NCBI GenBank assembly: GCA_963813415.1
Contig: CAWEYW010000001.1
Span: 62,001 to 126,000 of the forward strand
Length of the DNA: 64,000 nucleotides
Direction: 5' to 3'
Source of the DNA: CAIWHR01 sp963813415
GTDB lineage: Bacteria > Pseudomonadota > Gammaproteobacteria > Burkholderiales > Casimicrobiaceae
Below, one piece after another: positions 1 through 8,548 of this stretch. Numbering within the stretch: the stretch's first letter is position 1; each line of letters begins with the position of its first letter. The notes beneath the pieces are model-generated. The model was not told the origin of the DNA. It saw nothing but the letters and a program-made list of their open reading frames with translations, and did not search any database. A program made the translations under genes and the position numbers.

Positions 1-20
1 TCATCTACAGGAGATCCAGC

Positions 21-542
21 ATGTTCACGCCCAAGACCATTCTTGCTTCCGCCGTCACCGCAGCCGTCCTCGTCCTCGGAACGTCCCCCGCGTTCGCGGA
101 AGGCATGCAGCACGTGAATGCCGGCCACGTCGCCTCGGCAAAGACCGACATCGTCGACACGGCGGTGAGTGCCGGCCAGTTCAAGACGCTGGCGAAGGCC
201 CTGACCGCGGCCGGCCTCATCGACACGCTGAAAGGACCAGGACCATTCACGGTATTCGCGCCGACCGACGCGGCGTTCGCCAAGATCCCGCCGGCGCAGC
301 TGAACGCATTGCTGGCGGACAAGGCCATGCTCACGAAGGTGCTCACCTACCACGTGGTCCCCGGCGAGATCCTGGCGGCCAGCGTAAAGCCCGGCCAGGT
401 GAAGACCGTGGAAGGTCAGTTCCTCACCGTGACCTCGTCGCCCACTGGCGTCAAGGTGAATGACGCCAACGTGGTCAAGACGGACGTGATGGCATCGAAC
501 GGGGTCATCCACGTCATCGACAGCGTCGTGCTGCCCAACTGA
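21..542 (+). CDS. Secreted fasciclin (FAS1) domain protein
   Basis: The 173-residue protein has a typical signal peptide ending near residue 26 (PAFA before EGM), so it is probably periplasmic or secreted. The rest is one FAS1 domain: FKTLAKALTAAGL near the start, then GPFTVFAPTDAAF, LTYHVVPGE (the H-box region) and a C-terminal GVIHVIDSVVLP. FAS1 domains mediate adhesion; in bacteria the exact role is usually unknown. The ATG follows an AGGAG Shine-Dalgarno at the window edge, so the start is secure. A hairpin terminator follows at 568-596, so it may be transcribed alone or end an operon that begins before the window. Confidence 0.93.
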   Translation: MFTPKTILASAVTAAVLVLGTSPAFAEGMQHVNAGHVASAKTDIVDTAVSAGQFKTLAKALTAAGLIDTLKGPGPFTVFAPTDAAFAKIPPAQLNALLADKAMLTKVLTYHVVPGEILAASVKPGQVKTVEGQFLTVTSSPTGVKVNDANVVKTDVMASNGVIHVIDSVVLPN

Positions 543-567
543 TTCTCCACGCCCGTCGTCCACGCGC

Positions 568-596
568 GAAAGCCTCGGGAGTATCCGGGGCTTTTC
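568..596 (+). terminator. Rho-independent terminator after the fasciclin gene
   Basis: AAAGCCTCGG pairs with CCGGGGCTTTT around a short loop, with one mismatch in the stem. It starts 26 bases after the fasciclin stop codon and ends in a T tract. Confidence 0.7.
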
Positions 597-628
597 GCCT
601 TCCAGTCCGTCCAGTGATCGAGGTCATC

Positions 629-1357
629 ATGGCCAGCAACCCGACCCCATTGTTTCGCAGCGACGAACTACCGAGCGCCCTACCCGTGTCGGCGCGCATT
701 CGGGCGCGCCTGGTACGTGCCAAGCAGCGCTATCACGCGAATGACAACATCGCCGACTTCCTGCTGGAAGGCGAAATCGACGCGCTCCAGGCCGAGGTCC
801 AAGGGAAAATGGCCGAGGTGCTGAAGAGCCTGGTCATCGACACGGACAGCGATCACAACACCCAGGAAACAGCGCGACGGGTGGCGAAGATGTTCGTGAC
901 CGAGGTGTTCAAGGGCCGATATCACGCCATGCCCGAGGTAACGGCATTTCCAAATGTCGAGCAGCTCAATGAATTGCTGGTGGTCGGACCGATCACCGTG
1001 CGCAGCGCCTGCTCTCACCACCTCTGCCCGATCCTGGGCAAGGTGTGGATCGGCATCATGCCCAACGAGCATTCCAACCTGATCGGCCTCTCCAAGTACG
1101 CGCGCGTTTGTGACTGGGTCATGAGCCGGCCGCAGATCCAGGAGGAGGCGGTGGTGCACCTGGCGAACGTCCTGCAGGAGAAGGTCAAGCCGGATGGGTT
1201 GGCGATCGTGATCGAGGCGGACCACTTCTGCATGCACTGGCGCGGCGTGAAAGACGCCGATTCGCGCATGACCAACAGTGTCATGCGCGGCTCGTTCCTC
1301 AGGGATCCGGATCTGCGCCGCGAGTTCTTGTCGCTGCTGAGCAGGAAGAACGGCTGA
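629..1357 (+). CDS. folE: GTP cyclohydrolase I
   Basis: The 242-residue protein is GTP cyclohydrolase I (GTP to 7,8-dihydroneopterin triphosphate, the first step of folate/pterin synthesis, cytosolic). The zinc and catalytic segment CSHHLCPILGKVWIG is present, as is HFCMHWRGVKDADS, which holds the second zinc cysteine. The tail SRMTNSVMRGSF differs from the TxTSAxxG tail of the common E. coli-like form, so this is a divergent proteobacterial FolE subtype. ATG 629 is chosen over GTG 614 because GAGG sits six bases upstream of it. No other folate genes are adjacent. Confidence 0.92.
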   Translation: MASNPTPLFRSDELPSALPVSARIRARLVRAKQRYHANDNIADFLLEGEIDALQAEVQGKMAEVLKSLVIDTDSDHNTQETARRVAKMFVTEVFKGRYHAMPEVTAFPNVEQLNELLVVGPITVRSACSHHLCPILGKVWIGIMPNEHSNLIGLSKYARVCDWVMSRPQIQEEAVVHLANVLQEKVKPDGLAIVIEADHFCMHWRGVKDADSRMTNSVMRGSFLRDPDLRREFLSLLSRKNG

Positions 1358-1578
1358 ACCCTGTGTGGGCAGAGCGCCGGGCGGCGAGTATCGATGACGA
1401 ATCGCCGGATGACGTAAGCGGAATCGACCCGGCGCCGTGAGGCCGGGCCGGACGAACAGCGCGGTCGTTCATTGACGTTGACAATCGTCAAGAGCATTCG
1501 CGCAGCGTGCGCGAGCATGTATCCAGCGATGCAATTCTGCAATCGCGGCATTGCGCAAACCGAAACTGGGGAGCCACC

Positions 1579-1980
1579 ATGAACAAGTCATTAATCTCAC
1601 TGCTCGTTGCGGCGGCATTCGCACTGGGCTCCGGTACGGCCATCGCCGGCGACAAGACGCCAAGTCCCGCAGTCACTCCGGCGGAACAGGCACAGATGAA
1701 ATCCGAAGCTGCGGCCGCCAAGGCTGCCAAGGCGAAGATGACCGCCGAGGAAAAGAAGGCAGCGAAGGCGCAGAAGCAGCAGGAGCTGGCAGAGGTCCTG
1801 AAGAGCTGCCAGGACGACAGCAGCCATGCCATGAACGCGACGCCGAGCCAGCAGGCTAAGATGAAGGCCGACGCGGAAGCTGCCAGGGCAGCCAGTGCGA
1901 AGATGACACCGGCGGAAAAGAAGGCGCTTTCGGCCGAGAAGAGGAAGATGCTGACGGAATGCATGAAGGAAGGGGGCTGA
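1579..1980 (+). CDS. Secreted lysine/alanine-rich protein with internal duplication
   Basis: The 133-residue protein has a signal peptide (ending near AIAG, residue 23) followed by two related, highly charged helical units. Unit one has AAKAKMTAEEKKAAKAQK then a lone Cys (LKSCQDD). Unit two has ARAASAKMTPAEKKALSAEK then another lone Cys (LTECMK). The two cysteines could form a disulfide in the periplasm. It loosely recalls PsiF-like periplasmic repeat proteins, but I do not see the PsiF signature clearly, so no function is assigned. A strong hairpin (2004-2038) follows the stop. Confidence 0.7.
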   Translation: MNKSLISLLVAAAFALGSGTAIAGDKTPSPAVTPAEQAQMKSEAAAAKAAKAKMTAEEKKAAKAQKQQELAEVLKSCQDDSSHAMNATPSQQAKMKADAEAARAASAKMTPAEKKALSAEKRKMLTECMKEGG

Positions 1981-2003
1981 CACCCACCGGCACCGTGGCT
2001 CCG

Positions 2004-2038
2004 TCGCCGATGATGCGAGTCGATCGCATCATCGGCGA
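2004..2038 (+). repeat. Perfect 15-bp inverted repeat hairpin downstream of 1579-1980
   Basis: TCGCCGATGATGCGA (2004-2018) is matched exactly by TCGCATCATCGGCGA (2024-2038) with a 5-base loop. No T tract follows, so it may stabilise the upstream mRNA's 3' end, act as an inefficient terminator, or be a binding site. Confidence 0.65.
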
Positions 2039-2188
2039 TCGGAGTGGCTCGCCTCGGCGTAGTTGGTTCGGCAGTCGGCGTCGCTTGGAATTTCGCGTAG
2101 GCACAGGTTAGCCGCGCTCGAGATGCGCCTCGAAAGAGTACGCGGATCTTGATCTGTTGACGGGCGCGGCCCGTTTCGGGAGCCGCCG

Positions 2189-3133
2189 ATGTGGTTCAAG
2201 ACCTTCCGTGCTGCCCTGGGGATCCGGATCAGGAGCGCATGGCTGCTGTCCGGGCTCGTCTGGCTTGTCGGCTTCGCGCTTGTCCAGCTGCCTGCGGAGT
2301 TCGCCCGCGCTGATACCCCTGACGCACAGACCGCGGCGCTGCGCACGAAGTACAGTGCGCTGCGTGACCAGCTCAGCCACAACCAGTTCCAGGCGCCCAT
2401 TTACCTGGACTCGAACCAAGCGGCGAACGAGCTCGCGGGCGAGGTCTATGGCATCCTCGACGCGCCGTTCCCGAGCGTTGCCACCGCGCTCGCGGGGACG
2501 ACGCACTGGTGCGAAATTCTCCTCCTGCATCTCAACATCAAGGATTGCCGTCCGGAAGCGTCGGGATCGGTGCAGTCGCTGGTCCTGTATATCGGCAGCA
2601 AGTACGACTACCTCGGCGACACGGCTTCGCATGTCCATTACGTCTACCGCGTCGCAGCCGAGACGCCGGAGTACGTGCAGCTCGTGCTGAGCGCCGAGAC
2701 GGGACCGTTCGGGACCAGGAATTATCGGATCCTTGCGGAAGTGATCCCGCTCGGTCGCGACCAGAGCTTCATGCACCTCAGCTACTCGTATGCGTATGGG
2801 ACCATGGCCAGACTGGCCATGGAGGGCTACCTGCACACGGTCGGCCGGGCAAAAGTCGGCTTTACGGTCACCGGAACGGACACCGACGGAAAGCCGGTCC
2901 TCGTCGGCGGTGTTCGTGGCGTGGTGGAGCGCAATGTCGTACGAATGTACCTTGCCGTCGTCGCCTATCTCGGCGCGGCCTCCGCGCCGCCGGAGGGGCA
3001 AGTCGAGAAGCGCCTGCGCGACTGGTTTGCACTCACCGAGCGTTACCCGGTGCAGCTGCGTGAAATGGACCAGGGCGAGTACCTCGACATGAAGCGCCGG
3101 GAGTACCGGCGCCTGTTCGCGCTCACCCCCTGA
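2189..3133 (+). CDS. Hypothetical exported protein
   Basis: The 314-residue protein is unrecognised. It begins with a basic N-terminus and a hydrophobic segment (about residues 16-38, SAWLLSGLVWLVGFALV) that could be a signal peptide with an AxA site at ARA or a membrane anchor. The remainder is soluble, mixed alpha/beta, with two cysteines (HWCE and KDCR) that could pair in the periplasm. It stands alone between a hairpin and an OsmC-like gene. Codon use matches its neighbours. The start is the first ATG after an in-frame stop; its ribosome site is weak. Confidence 0.6.
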   Translation: MWFKTFRAALGIRIRSAWLLSGLVWLVGFALVQLPAEFARADTPDAQTAALRTKYSALRDQLSHNQFQAPIYLDSNQAANELAGEVYGILDAPFPSVATALAGTTHWCEILLLHLNIKDCRPEASGSVQSLVLYIGSKYDYLGDTASHVHYVYRVAAETPEYVQLVLSAETGPFGTRNYRILAEVIPLGRDQSFMHLSYSYAYGTMARLAMEGYLHTVGRAKVGFTVTGTDTDGKPVLVGGVRGVVERNVVRMYLAVVAYLGAASAPPEGQVEKRLRDWFALTERYPVQLREMDQGEYLDMKRREYRRLFALTP

Positions 3134-3320
3134 GCGCACGGAAATCCACAGTCGCTGCAAACGTCGCCAGCACGCCGGCAGGGTGTTCATTGCGTGCCGG
3201 TCGCGGGGCGGATCGAGCCCCCCGGTGAGACAATCACCCTGGCTGACGGCTCCCGACGATGCCGGGTCGGCAGCCATCCAGCATCGAGCTATCGCGCTTC
3301 AACGCGGACGGGGAGCTGCC

Positions 3321-3776
3321 ATGAGAATCGCTGCCCACGTAATCAACACCGCGGGCGACCATCGGGTCACGGTCACGACGGCCGAAAGCACGCAGGATGT
3401 ACCGATCGCGGCCAAGTCATCGGGCCGCGGGTCCGCCGTCAACGGCGGGGAATTGCTGATGCTTGCGCTGGCGACGTGCTACTGCAACGATATCTACCGG
3501 GAAGCGGCGCGTTCGAACATCGCCGTCGATTCGGTCGAAGTCGAAGCCGAGGCCGACTTTGCCGGTCTGGGACTTGCCGCGACCAACATCACCTATCGGG
3601 CCCGCATCGTCTCGCCCGCCTCGCAGGAGGCAGTCGACGCGCTCCTCCTCCAGACCGATGCGGTCGCGGAAGTGCACAATACCGTCCGCGCCGGAGCGAG
3701 CGTCTCGCTGCGGCCATGGACCGATGCGTATTCCGCAGCGCGCAAACACGAGCGTGGGGCGAAGGAATCTTCATGA
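3321..3776 (+). CDS. OsmC-like family protein
   Basis: The 151-residue protein has the OsmC/Ohr fold pattern: NGGELLMLALATCYCNDIYREA holds the helix with the family's reactive Cys (here CYC), followed by beta strands (VEVEAEADF, NITYRARI) and a C-terminal ADAVAEVHNTV segment. OsmC proteins are cytosolic thiol peroxidases, but this divergent member's activity is not certain. The ATG follows GGGGAG at good spacing; longer upstream starts lack a ribosome site. Its TGA overlaps the ATG of the MOSC gene (ATGA), which implies translational coupling. Confidence 0.8.
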   Translation: MRIAAHVINTAGDHRVTVTTAESTQDVPIAAKSSGRGSAVNGGELLMLALATCYCNDIYREAARSNIAVDSVEVEAEADFAGLGLAATNITYRARIVSPASQEAVDALLLQTDAVAEVHNTVRAGASVSLRPWTDAYSAARKHERGAKESS

Positions 3777-4411
3777 AGGTCGTGTCTATCAACGTGGGAC
3801 TGCCGCGGCGGGTGCCATGGCGCGGCCGCACCATCGAGACTTCCATTTTCAAGGCCCCGATAGCCGGTCGCGCGCACATCGGGCACCACAACATCGATGG
3901 CGACGAGCAGTCCGACCTTTCCGTGCACGGTGGCGCGGACAAGGCCGTTTACGCCTACCCGACGGAGCACTACGCGTTCTGGGGACGCGAGCTGCCGGAT
4001 GCGGCACTGCCGTGGGGCGCCTTCGGCGAGAACTTCAGCACGGAAGGGCTGCTGGAACATGACGTGTGCATCGGCGATCGTTACCGCGTCGGGACCGTCG
4101 AGCTGGTTGTCACGCAGCCGCGTACGCCGTGCTACAAGCTCGGCATCCGTTTCGGACGATCGGACATGGTCAAGCGCTTTCAGCAGAGCGGCCGCAGCGG
4201 GTTCTATCTTGCCGTCGAGCGCGAAGGCGAGGCAGGCGCTGGAGATGTCGTCGAGCGGCTCGCGCGCGACGAAAGGCGCCTGACGGTCGCCGAAGTCGCC
4301 GCTCTCTACGCTACCGATTCACCCGATCGGGCGCTGCTGGAACAGGCGAGCGAACATCCGTCACTGCCCGTTGCCTGGCGTGAAATGTTCGGACGCCGGT
4401 TGTCCGCGTAG
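3773..4411 (+). CDS. MOSC domain protein (YiiM-like)
   Basis: The 212-residue protein is an MOSC-domain protein. DLSVHGGADKAVYAYP, WGAFGENF and TQPRTPCYKLG, with the conserved Cys, are characteristic; a C-terminal three-helix extension (VAEVAALYA) matches the YiiM type. MOSC proteins bind molybdopterin sulfur or act in N-hydroxylated base reduction (YiiM, YcbX). The start overlaps the preceding OsmC-like stop by four bases, so the two are co-translated and may share a redox or detoxification role, which is inference. Confidence 0.88.
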   Translation: MKVVSINVGLPRRVPWRGRTIETSIFKAPIAGRAHIGHHNIDGDEQSDLSVHGGADKAVYAYPTEHYAFWGRELPDAALPWGAFGENFSTEGLLEHDVCIGDRYRVGTVELVVTQPRTPCYKLGIRFGRSDMVKRFQQSGRSGFYLAVEREGEAGAGDVVERLARDERRLTVAEVAALYATDSPDRALLEQASEHPSLPVAWREMFGRRLSA

Positions 4412-4460
4412 CGGCGCGTCGGCACGCGAGGCGCACGCAACACGATGAGGCCAAGTAGCC

Positions 4461-4781
4461 ATGTGCAGGAACATCAAGACGCTGTTCAACTTCGAACCAC
4501 CCGCGACCGACGACGAGATTCGCGCCGCGTCCGTGCAGTTCGTGCGCAAGCTGAGCGGCTTCAACCGCCCTTCGAAAGCGAACGAGGCAGCGTTCGACCG
4601 TGCGATCGCGGATGTTTCCGCGGCAGCGCGGGCGCTCATCCAGTCGCTCGTCACCGCCGCTGCGCCGCGCGATCGCGACGTCGAGGCGGCACGCGCCCGG
4701 ACGAGGTCGCTCGACCGGTTTCCTGGCGCACCGTCGACGTATGCCGAAGTGAAGGCAGCGTCCGGCAAGCGCCAGCGTTGA
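4461..4781 (+). CDS. DUF2277 family protein
   Basis: The 106-residue protein starts MCRNIKTLFNFEPPAT, followed by DEIRAASVQFVRKLSGFN and PSKANEAAF, the hallmark of DUF2277, a small conserved bacterial family of unknown role. Helical, cytosolic, with a basic C-terminus. It may be co-transcribed with the OsmC-like/MOSC pair 50 bases upstream. The gene ends convergent with the DUF4124 gene on the other strand. Confidence 0.85.
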   Translation: MCRNIKTLFNFEPPATDDEIRAASVQFVRKLSGFNRPSKANEAAFDRAIADVSAAARALIQSLVTAAAPRDRDVEAARARTRSLDRFPGAPSTYAEVKAASGKRQR

Positions 4782-4862
4782 ACGGCGCGGCCACGGCGTC
4801 ACGCCGCGAGGGCGAAGCGTGCCGGCGCGAGCGGTCCGTGTATGCCGGTCTGGCGCGTCCCG

Positions 4863-5417
4863 TTACGGTCGGCGGAAGTGCCATGCGCCCGACACCGGCC
4901 TTGGCACGGCAATGCGGTCCGGACGATGGGCGGCATTCGGATGATGGCGAACATTGGCGCCACCCAGCACGATGATGCTCGGCGGGAAGAACCCCCATCC
5001 CGAAGCCCAGCAGCCGTACCACGTTGGATCGCAGCCGCGCGTTGCCGGCGCGGCGGCGGGTTCCGTCTCGTAAGGCACGAATACCGGCGTCGCGACCGGC
5101 ACGTAGGCCACGGTGGCCGGCGGCGGGGGCGCCGGACGTTGCGCGATTTCGACCTGTGTCTCGAGCTGGCGTACGCGATCGGCAAGGGCCTGCACCTCGG
5201 CCTGGCGCGCCGCCTCGCGCGCGGCGTCGTAGCGGGACGCCGCCGCCTGGGGCGTTTCGTGCGTCACGGCCGTGACACGTACGCCATCGGGCGGGCCCAC
5301 ATTGCTGACGTTGGTCACGCCGTTGGCATCGACCCAGGTGTAGATGTCCGCACGAGCGAGCTGCATGCCGGCGGCACAGGCGAGAAGCGCCAGCAGGACT
5401 GCACGAATGGCGCGCAT
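4863..5417 (-). CDS. DUF4124 domain exported protein
   Basis: The 184-residue protein has a signal peptide (ending near ARA, residue 23) followed directly by the DUF4124 motif DIYTWVDANGVTNVSN. A coiled-coil-prone stretch (residues 60-95, ARQAEVQALADRVRQLETQ) and a proline-rich linker lead to a tail with CDPTWYGC, probably a disulfide. DUF4124 proteins are common in beta/gammaproteobacteria and probably envelope-associated; function unknown. Transcribed alone. Confidence 0.8.
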   Translation of the reverse strand: MRAIRAVLLALLACAAGMQLARADIYTWVDANGVTNVSNVGPPDGVRVTAVTHETPQAAASRYDAAREAARQAEVQALADRVRQLETQVEIAQRPAPPPPATVAYVPVATPVFVPYETEPAAAPATRGCDPTWYGCWASGWGFFPPSIIVLGGANVRHHPNAAHRPDRIAVPRPVSGAWHFRRP

Positions 5418-5668
5418 GATGGCTTGTCCGTTGTCCGAGACATCTGCATTCTAGGCCCGAAGCGGCGCATCGGGTACCCGTGCGCGCTGCACGATTGCGC
5501 GCGGGCAGGCGTGACGGATCCGGCCCCCGCTTGTTATCCTTTCAACCCGATGACGCGAGTACGACCACGAACGCCGCAACGATCGATCCAGACCGGCCGG
5601 GAGCGTGGCGCCGGACGCCCGCACTGCCGCTTCGGGCCCACGCAGAACCGGTGCCGGCAAGGATGCCG

Positions 5669-6220
5669 ATGCCGGCACCTCGCGCCATGATCAGCACCGC
5701 TCGCTTGCGGCTGCGCGAGCTCGAGGCAGGCGATGCCGCATTCATCCTCGAGCTGCTCACGGACCCGTCATGGATCCGCTACATTGGTGACAAGGGCATC
5801 CGGACGCTCGACGGTGCGCAGCGCTACATCGAGGATGGGCCGCGGCAGATGTATCGGCGGCTCGGTTTCGGGCTCTACCTCGTCGAGCTGCTCGCAACCG
5901 GTGAGCCCGCGGGCATCTGCGGCCTGATCAGGCGCGACGCATTGGACGATGTGGACCTTGGGTTCGCGTTCCTGCCGCGCTTCCGGGGGTACGGCTACGC
6001 CGTGGAAGCGGCATCCGCCGTGATGTGCCACGCGCGCGATGTGCTGGCGCTCCCGCGCCTCGTGGCGATCGCAACGGCCGATAACGAGAGATCGACCAGA
6101 CTGCTCGTGCGGCTGGGGTTCGCCTTCGAACGCACGATCCGGCTGAGCAAGGATGGCGAGGAGCTGGCGCTCTATGGCGCCGACGTGTCCGCCAAGGTTC
6201 CGCTTGGCGCGGGTGCGTAG
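5669..6220 (+). CDS. GNAT family N-acetyltransferase (RimJ/RimL-type)
   Basis: The 183-residue protein contains STARLRLRELEAGDAAFI at its N-terminus, the standard opening of RimJ-type acetyltransferases. The acetyl-CoA loop is recognisable in RFRGYGYAVEAASAVM, and NERSTRLLVRLGFAFERT is the C-terminal motif. It would transfer an acetyl group from acetyl-CoA to an amine; substrate unknown. Candidate starts are ATG 5663, 5669 and 5687; 5669 is picked because AAGGA lies five bases upstream, but domain homology really begins at 5687. Confidence 0.85.
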   Translation: MPAPRAMISTARLRLRELEAGDAAFILELLTDPSWIRYIGDKGIRTLDGAQRYIEDGPRQMYRRLGFGLYLVELLATGEPAGICGLIRRDALDDVDLGFAFLPRFRGYGYAVEAASAVMCHARDVLALPRLVAIATADNERSTRLLVRLGFAFERTIRLSKDGEELALYGADVSAKVPLGAGA

Positions 6221-6263
6221 CCCGAGCCGCGGCACCACGAATCCCCTGCCTTCGATCACGAAC

Positions 6264-6761
6264 ATGGCCAACGCATCGGTATTTCCCCTTTCGGGCGGCT
6301 GTGCCTGCCGGCATGTGCGCTACCGCATGGAAACCGTGCCGCTCTTCGTCCACTGCTGCCATTGCCGCTGGTGCCAGCGCGAAAGCGGCGCATCGTTCGC
6401 GCTCAATGCGATGATCGAGGCGGACCGCATCAGCGTAACGGGCGGCAAGCCCGAGGTGATCCACACTCCCTCCGCAAGCGGTTACGGGCAGCAGATCGCG
6501 CGCTGTCCCAGGTGCCGCGTCGCGCTGTGGAGCAATTACGCGGGCGCGGGGCCGCTGATCCGGTTTGTCAGGGTGGGCACGCTGGACGAGCCCGACCACC
6601 TGCCGCCGGACATCCACATCTTTACGGCGTCCAAGCAGCCGTGGGTGGTCATCCCGCCCGGCACGCCGGCAGTGCCGGAGTACTACGACCGCGAGAAGCA
6701 CTGGCCGGCCGAGAGTCTCGCGCGGCGTGAAGCCATGCGGCGGCAGCTCGTAGCGGAGTGA
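6264..6761 (+). CDS. GFA family zinc-binding protein
   Basis: The 165-residue protein has the glutathione-dependent formaldehyde-activating (Gfa/CENP-V) fold: GGCACRHVRY, CHCRWCQRESGA and CPRCRV supply the zinc cysteines. Members bind zinc, and some bind glutathione adducts, but enzymatic function in most is unproven. The start is the ATG of MANASVFPLSGGC, which places the first Cys cluster where the family has it. It follows the GNAT gene by 43 bases on the same strand. Confidence 0.88.
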   Translation: MANASVFPLSGGCACRHVRYRMETVPLFVHCCHCRWCQRESGASFALNAMIEADRISVTGGKPEVIHTPSASGYGQQIARCPRCRVALWSNYAGAGPLIRFVRVGTLDEPDHLPPDIHIFTASKQPWVVIPPGTPAVPEYYDREKHWPAESLARREAMRRQLVAE

Positions 6762-6937
6762 GGTCGCCGCCCGTCCCCGGGGGCATACGAAGGTCGGCGC
6801 GGTCCGGGGGTTTGCGACGCACGGCGCCTCGGCAAGCCCGGCGTGACGAGTGCGTTGCACGCGGCGCAAACGCAGGTCTTGACGCCCCGTGCGGGCGAGG
6901 CACATCCTTGTGCGGAATACGACGCGCGGAGGCGACC

Positions 6938-7207
6938 ATGCGCCCACTGCTCACCCTGGCGGTGCTTCCCATGCTGATCGGCATGGCGGCGGCGATGCTT
7001 GCCAGGGAGACGCGGACCGCATCGTTGCTTGCTGCCGCGCTCTCTGCCTGTGTCGTGTTCGTGGCGACCCGCGTCACCGACGCCGACGCGGGCATTGGCT
7101 GGCTCGCCACGCTCCTCGTGCTGCCGTTGCCGATCGCCTTCGCGCTCGCCACGGTTGCATTTCTTTCCGGGCGGTCCGCTGCCCACCGGCACCCGCACGA
7201 CCCTTAA
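6938..7207 (+). CDS. Small membrane protein, unknown
   Basis: The 89-residue protein has three hydrophobic segments: about residues 3-21 (LLTLAVLPMLIGMAAAML), 28-46, and 54-77 (LATLLVLPLPIAFALATVAF). It ends in a short His-rich tail (AHRHPHDP). It is probably an inner-membrane protein of unknown role. GGAGGC sits about four bases before the ATG. Confidence 0.6.
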   Translation: MRPLLTLAVLPMLIGMAAAMLARETRTASLLAAALSACVVFVATRVTDADAGIGWLATLLVLPLPIAFALATVAFLSGRSAAHRHPHDP

Positions 7208-7396
7208 CGAGGTCAGAGCACGTTATCCATCGGCAAGGCGTTGGCCGAGCCCGCGCTGACGACTCGCCTGCGTGGCGAGGAACGGAACCCGCGTTCACCT
7301 CCGCGGCGCAATTTCGCGACGTCGTCACCGCGGCGCGGAAGCTGGGGCGACGTCCTCCGCAGCGCGAAGATCACGCTCGATTGACGGCCTCGGCGC

Positions 7397-8530
7397 TCAG
7401 TTGAGCGTCGTGCGCGCAAACCCCGAAAAGAAGCGCAGCATGTGTTCGGAGGCATCGGGGCCCGTTGGATCGGTGTAGGTGCCAGACGGGTCGCCGCCGA
7501 ACCATGCATGGCCGGCGCCGTGGACTTCCCAGTGTTCCGCCACGAGGATGCCCTCCGCACTTCGGTACAGCGTACGCGTATAGCTGCGCCCGCGCGGAAC
7601 CGATCCGTGCTCGACCGTCGCCTGCGCCGCTTCCGCCTCGGCCGTACGCATCTCCACGGTATTGCCGATGGACTGCTCGATGACAGCGTCGCCGTTGCAC
7701 CGATCGACAGTGACGTCGCGGTCGCCGTGGAACACGATCGCGGGCACCGGCTCGATGGTGGCCGCGGAGCGGGCGGCGGCGATACCACCCTGCTTCATCG
7801 CGGCCAACGCTGACGGCAGGTCGCCCGCCGCCCCGAACGGCAGCCCGGAGTGCACACCAATGGCGGCGTACACGTCGGGGTACGTGCCGGCGAGTACGGC
7901 GGCCATTGCCCCGCCGGCCGAGAGTCCCGCGGCATAGACACGCCGCGCATCGAGCGCATGCTCCTGCACCAGCTGTCGGGTGAGTGCGGCGATGATCGCC
8001 GGCTCGCCCTTGCCGCGTTGCTGGTCGCCGCGGCGAAACCAGTTCCAGCACTTGCTCGCGTTCCTGCTCTGCGGCTGCGCGGGATACGCGATGACATAGC
8101 CGTGCTCCTGGGCAAGCGCATTCATGCGCGTGCCCCGCGCAAAATCGTCCGGCGACTGCGTGCAACCGTGGAGCATGACGATGAGCGGCGCGCCCGGCCC
8201 GATCCCGTGCGGAACGAACAGCTTGTACTGCATCGCGCCCGCTTCGCAGCGAAAGTGATGTGCCGTGAACGTGCCCTTGCCGGGTGTGCTGCGCGCAGGG
8301 TCGTCCCGGTCGGCCGGACGGACCGCGCCCTCGGCATCGGCATCGCGCAGCACGCGATAGTCGCCGTCCAGGGCAGACCCGCGCGTCGGTGCTCCGTGTG
8401 ACGCCACGGTGTCGGACGGCACCGCGCCAGCGCCAGCCAGACTTCGCTGAATGGCCGCGGTGGCGGCCTGCAGATCGCCGGTCTGCATGAGCTGCATTGC
8501 TTCGCGCATGACGCGATTGATGTTTTCCAT
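7397..8530 (-). CDS. PHB depolymerase family esterase
   Basis: The 377-residue protein has a short amphipathic N-terminus of the kind seen in betaproteobacterial members (MENINRVMREAMQLMQTGDL), then an alpha/beta-hydrolase domain. Visible are LIVMLHGCTQSPDDFA (oxyanion region), the nucleophile elbow GLSAGGAM near residue 207, the Asp segment FHGDRDVTV and the His segment GAGHAWFGG. It is a LpqC/polyhydroxybutyrate depolymerase-type ester hydrolase; the lack of a signal peptide suggests an intracellular enzyme. It lies 18 bases after the ribbon-helix-helix gene and is surely co-transcribed with it. Confidence 0.9.
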   Translation of the reverse strand: MENINRVMREAMQLMQTGDLQAATAAIQRSLAGAGAVPSDTVASHGAPTRGSALDGDYRVLRDADAEGAVRPADRDDPARSTPGKGTFTAHHFRCEAGAMQYKLFVPHGIGPGAPLIVMLHGCTQSPDDFARGTRMNALAQEHGYVIAYPAQPQSRNASKCWNWFRRGDQQRGKGEPAIIAALTRQLVQEHALDARRVYAAGLSAGGAMAAVLAGTYPDVYAAIGVHSGLPFGAAGDLPSALAAMKQGGIAAARSAATIEPVPAIVFHGDRDVTVDRCNGDAVIEQSIGNTVEMRTAEAEAAQATVEHGSVPRGRSYTRTLYRSAEGILVAEHWEVHGAGHAWFGGDPSGTYTDPTGPDASEHMLRFFSGFARTTLN

Positions 8531-8548
8531 CGGATTGTTTCCTTCGGT

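Noticed and set aside
2108..3277. 389-residue minus-strand frame opposite the exported protein at 2189
   Set aside because: Arg/Asp/His-rich shadow; the plus-strand protein has a signal-like N-terminus and normal composition, though it too lacks a known family.
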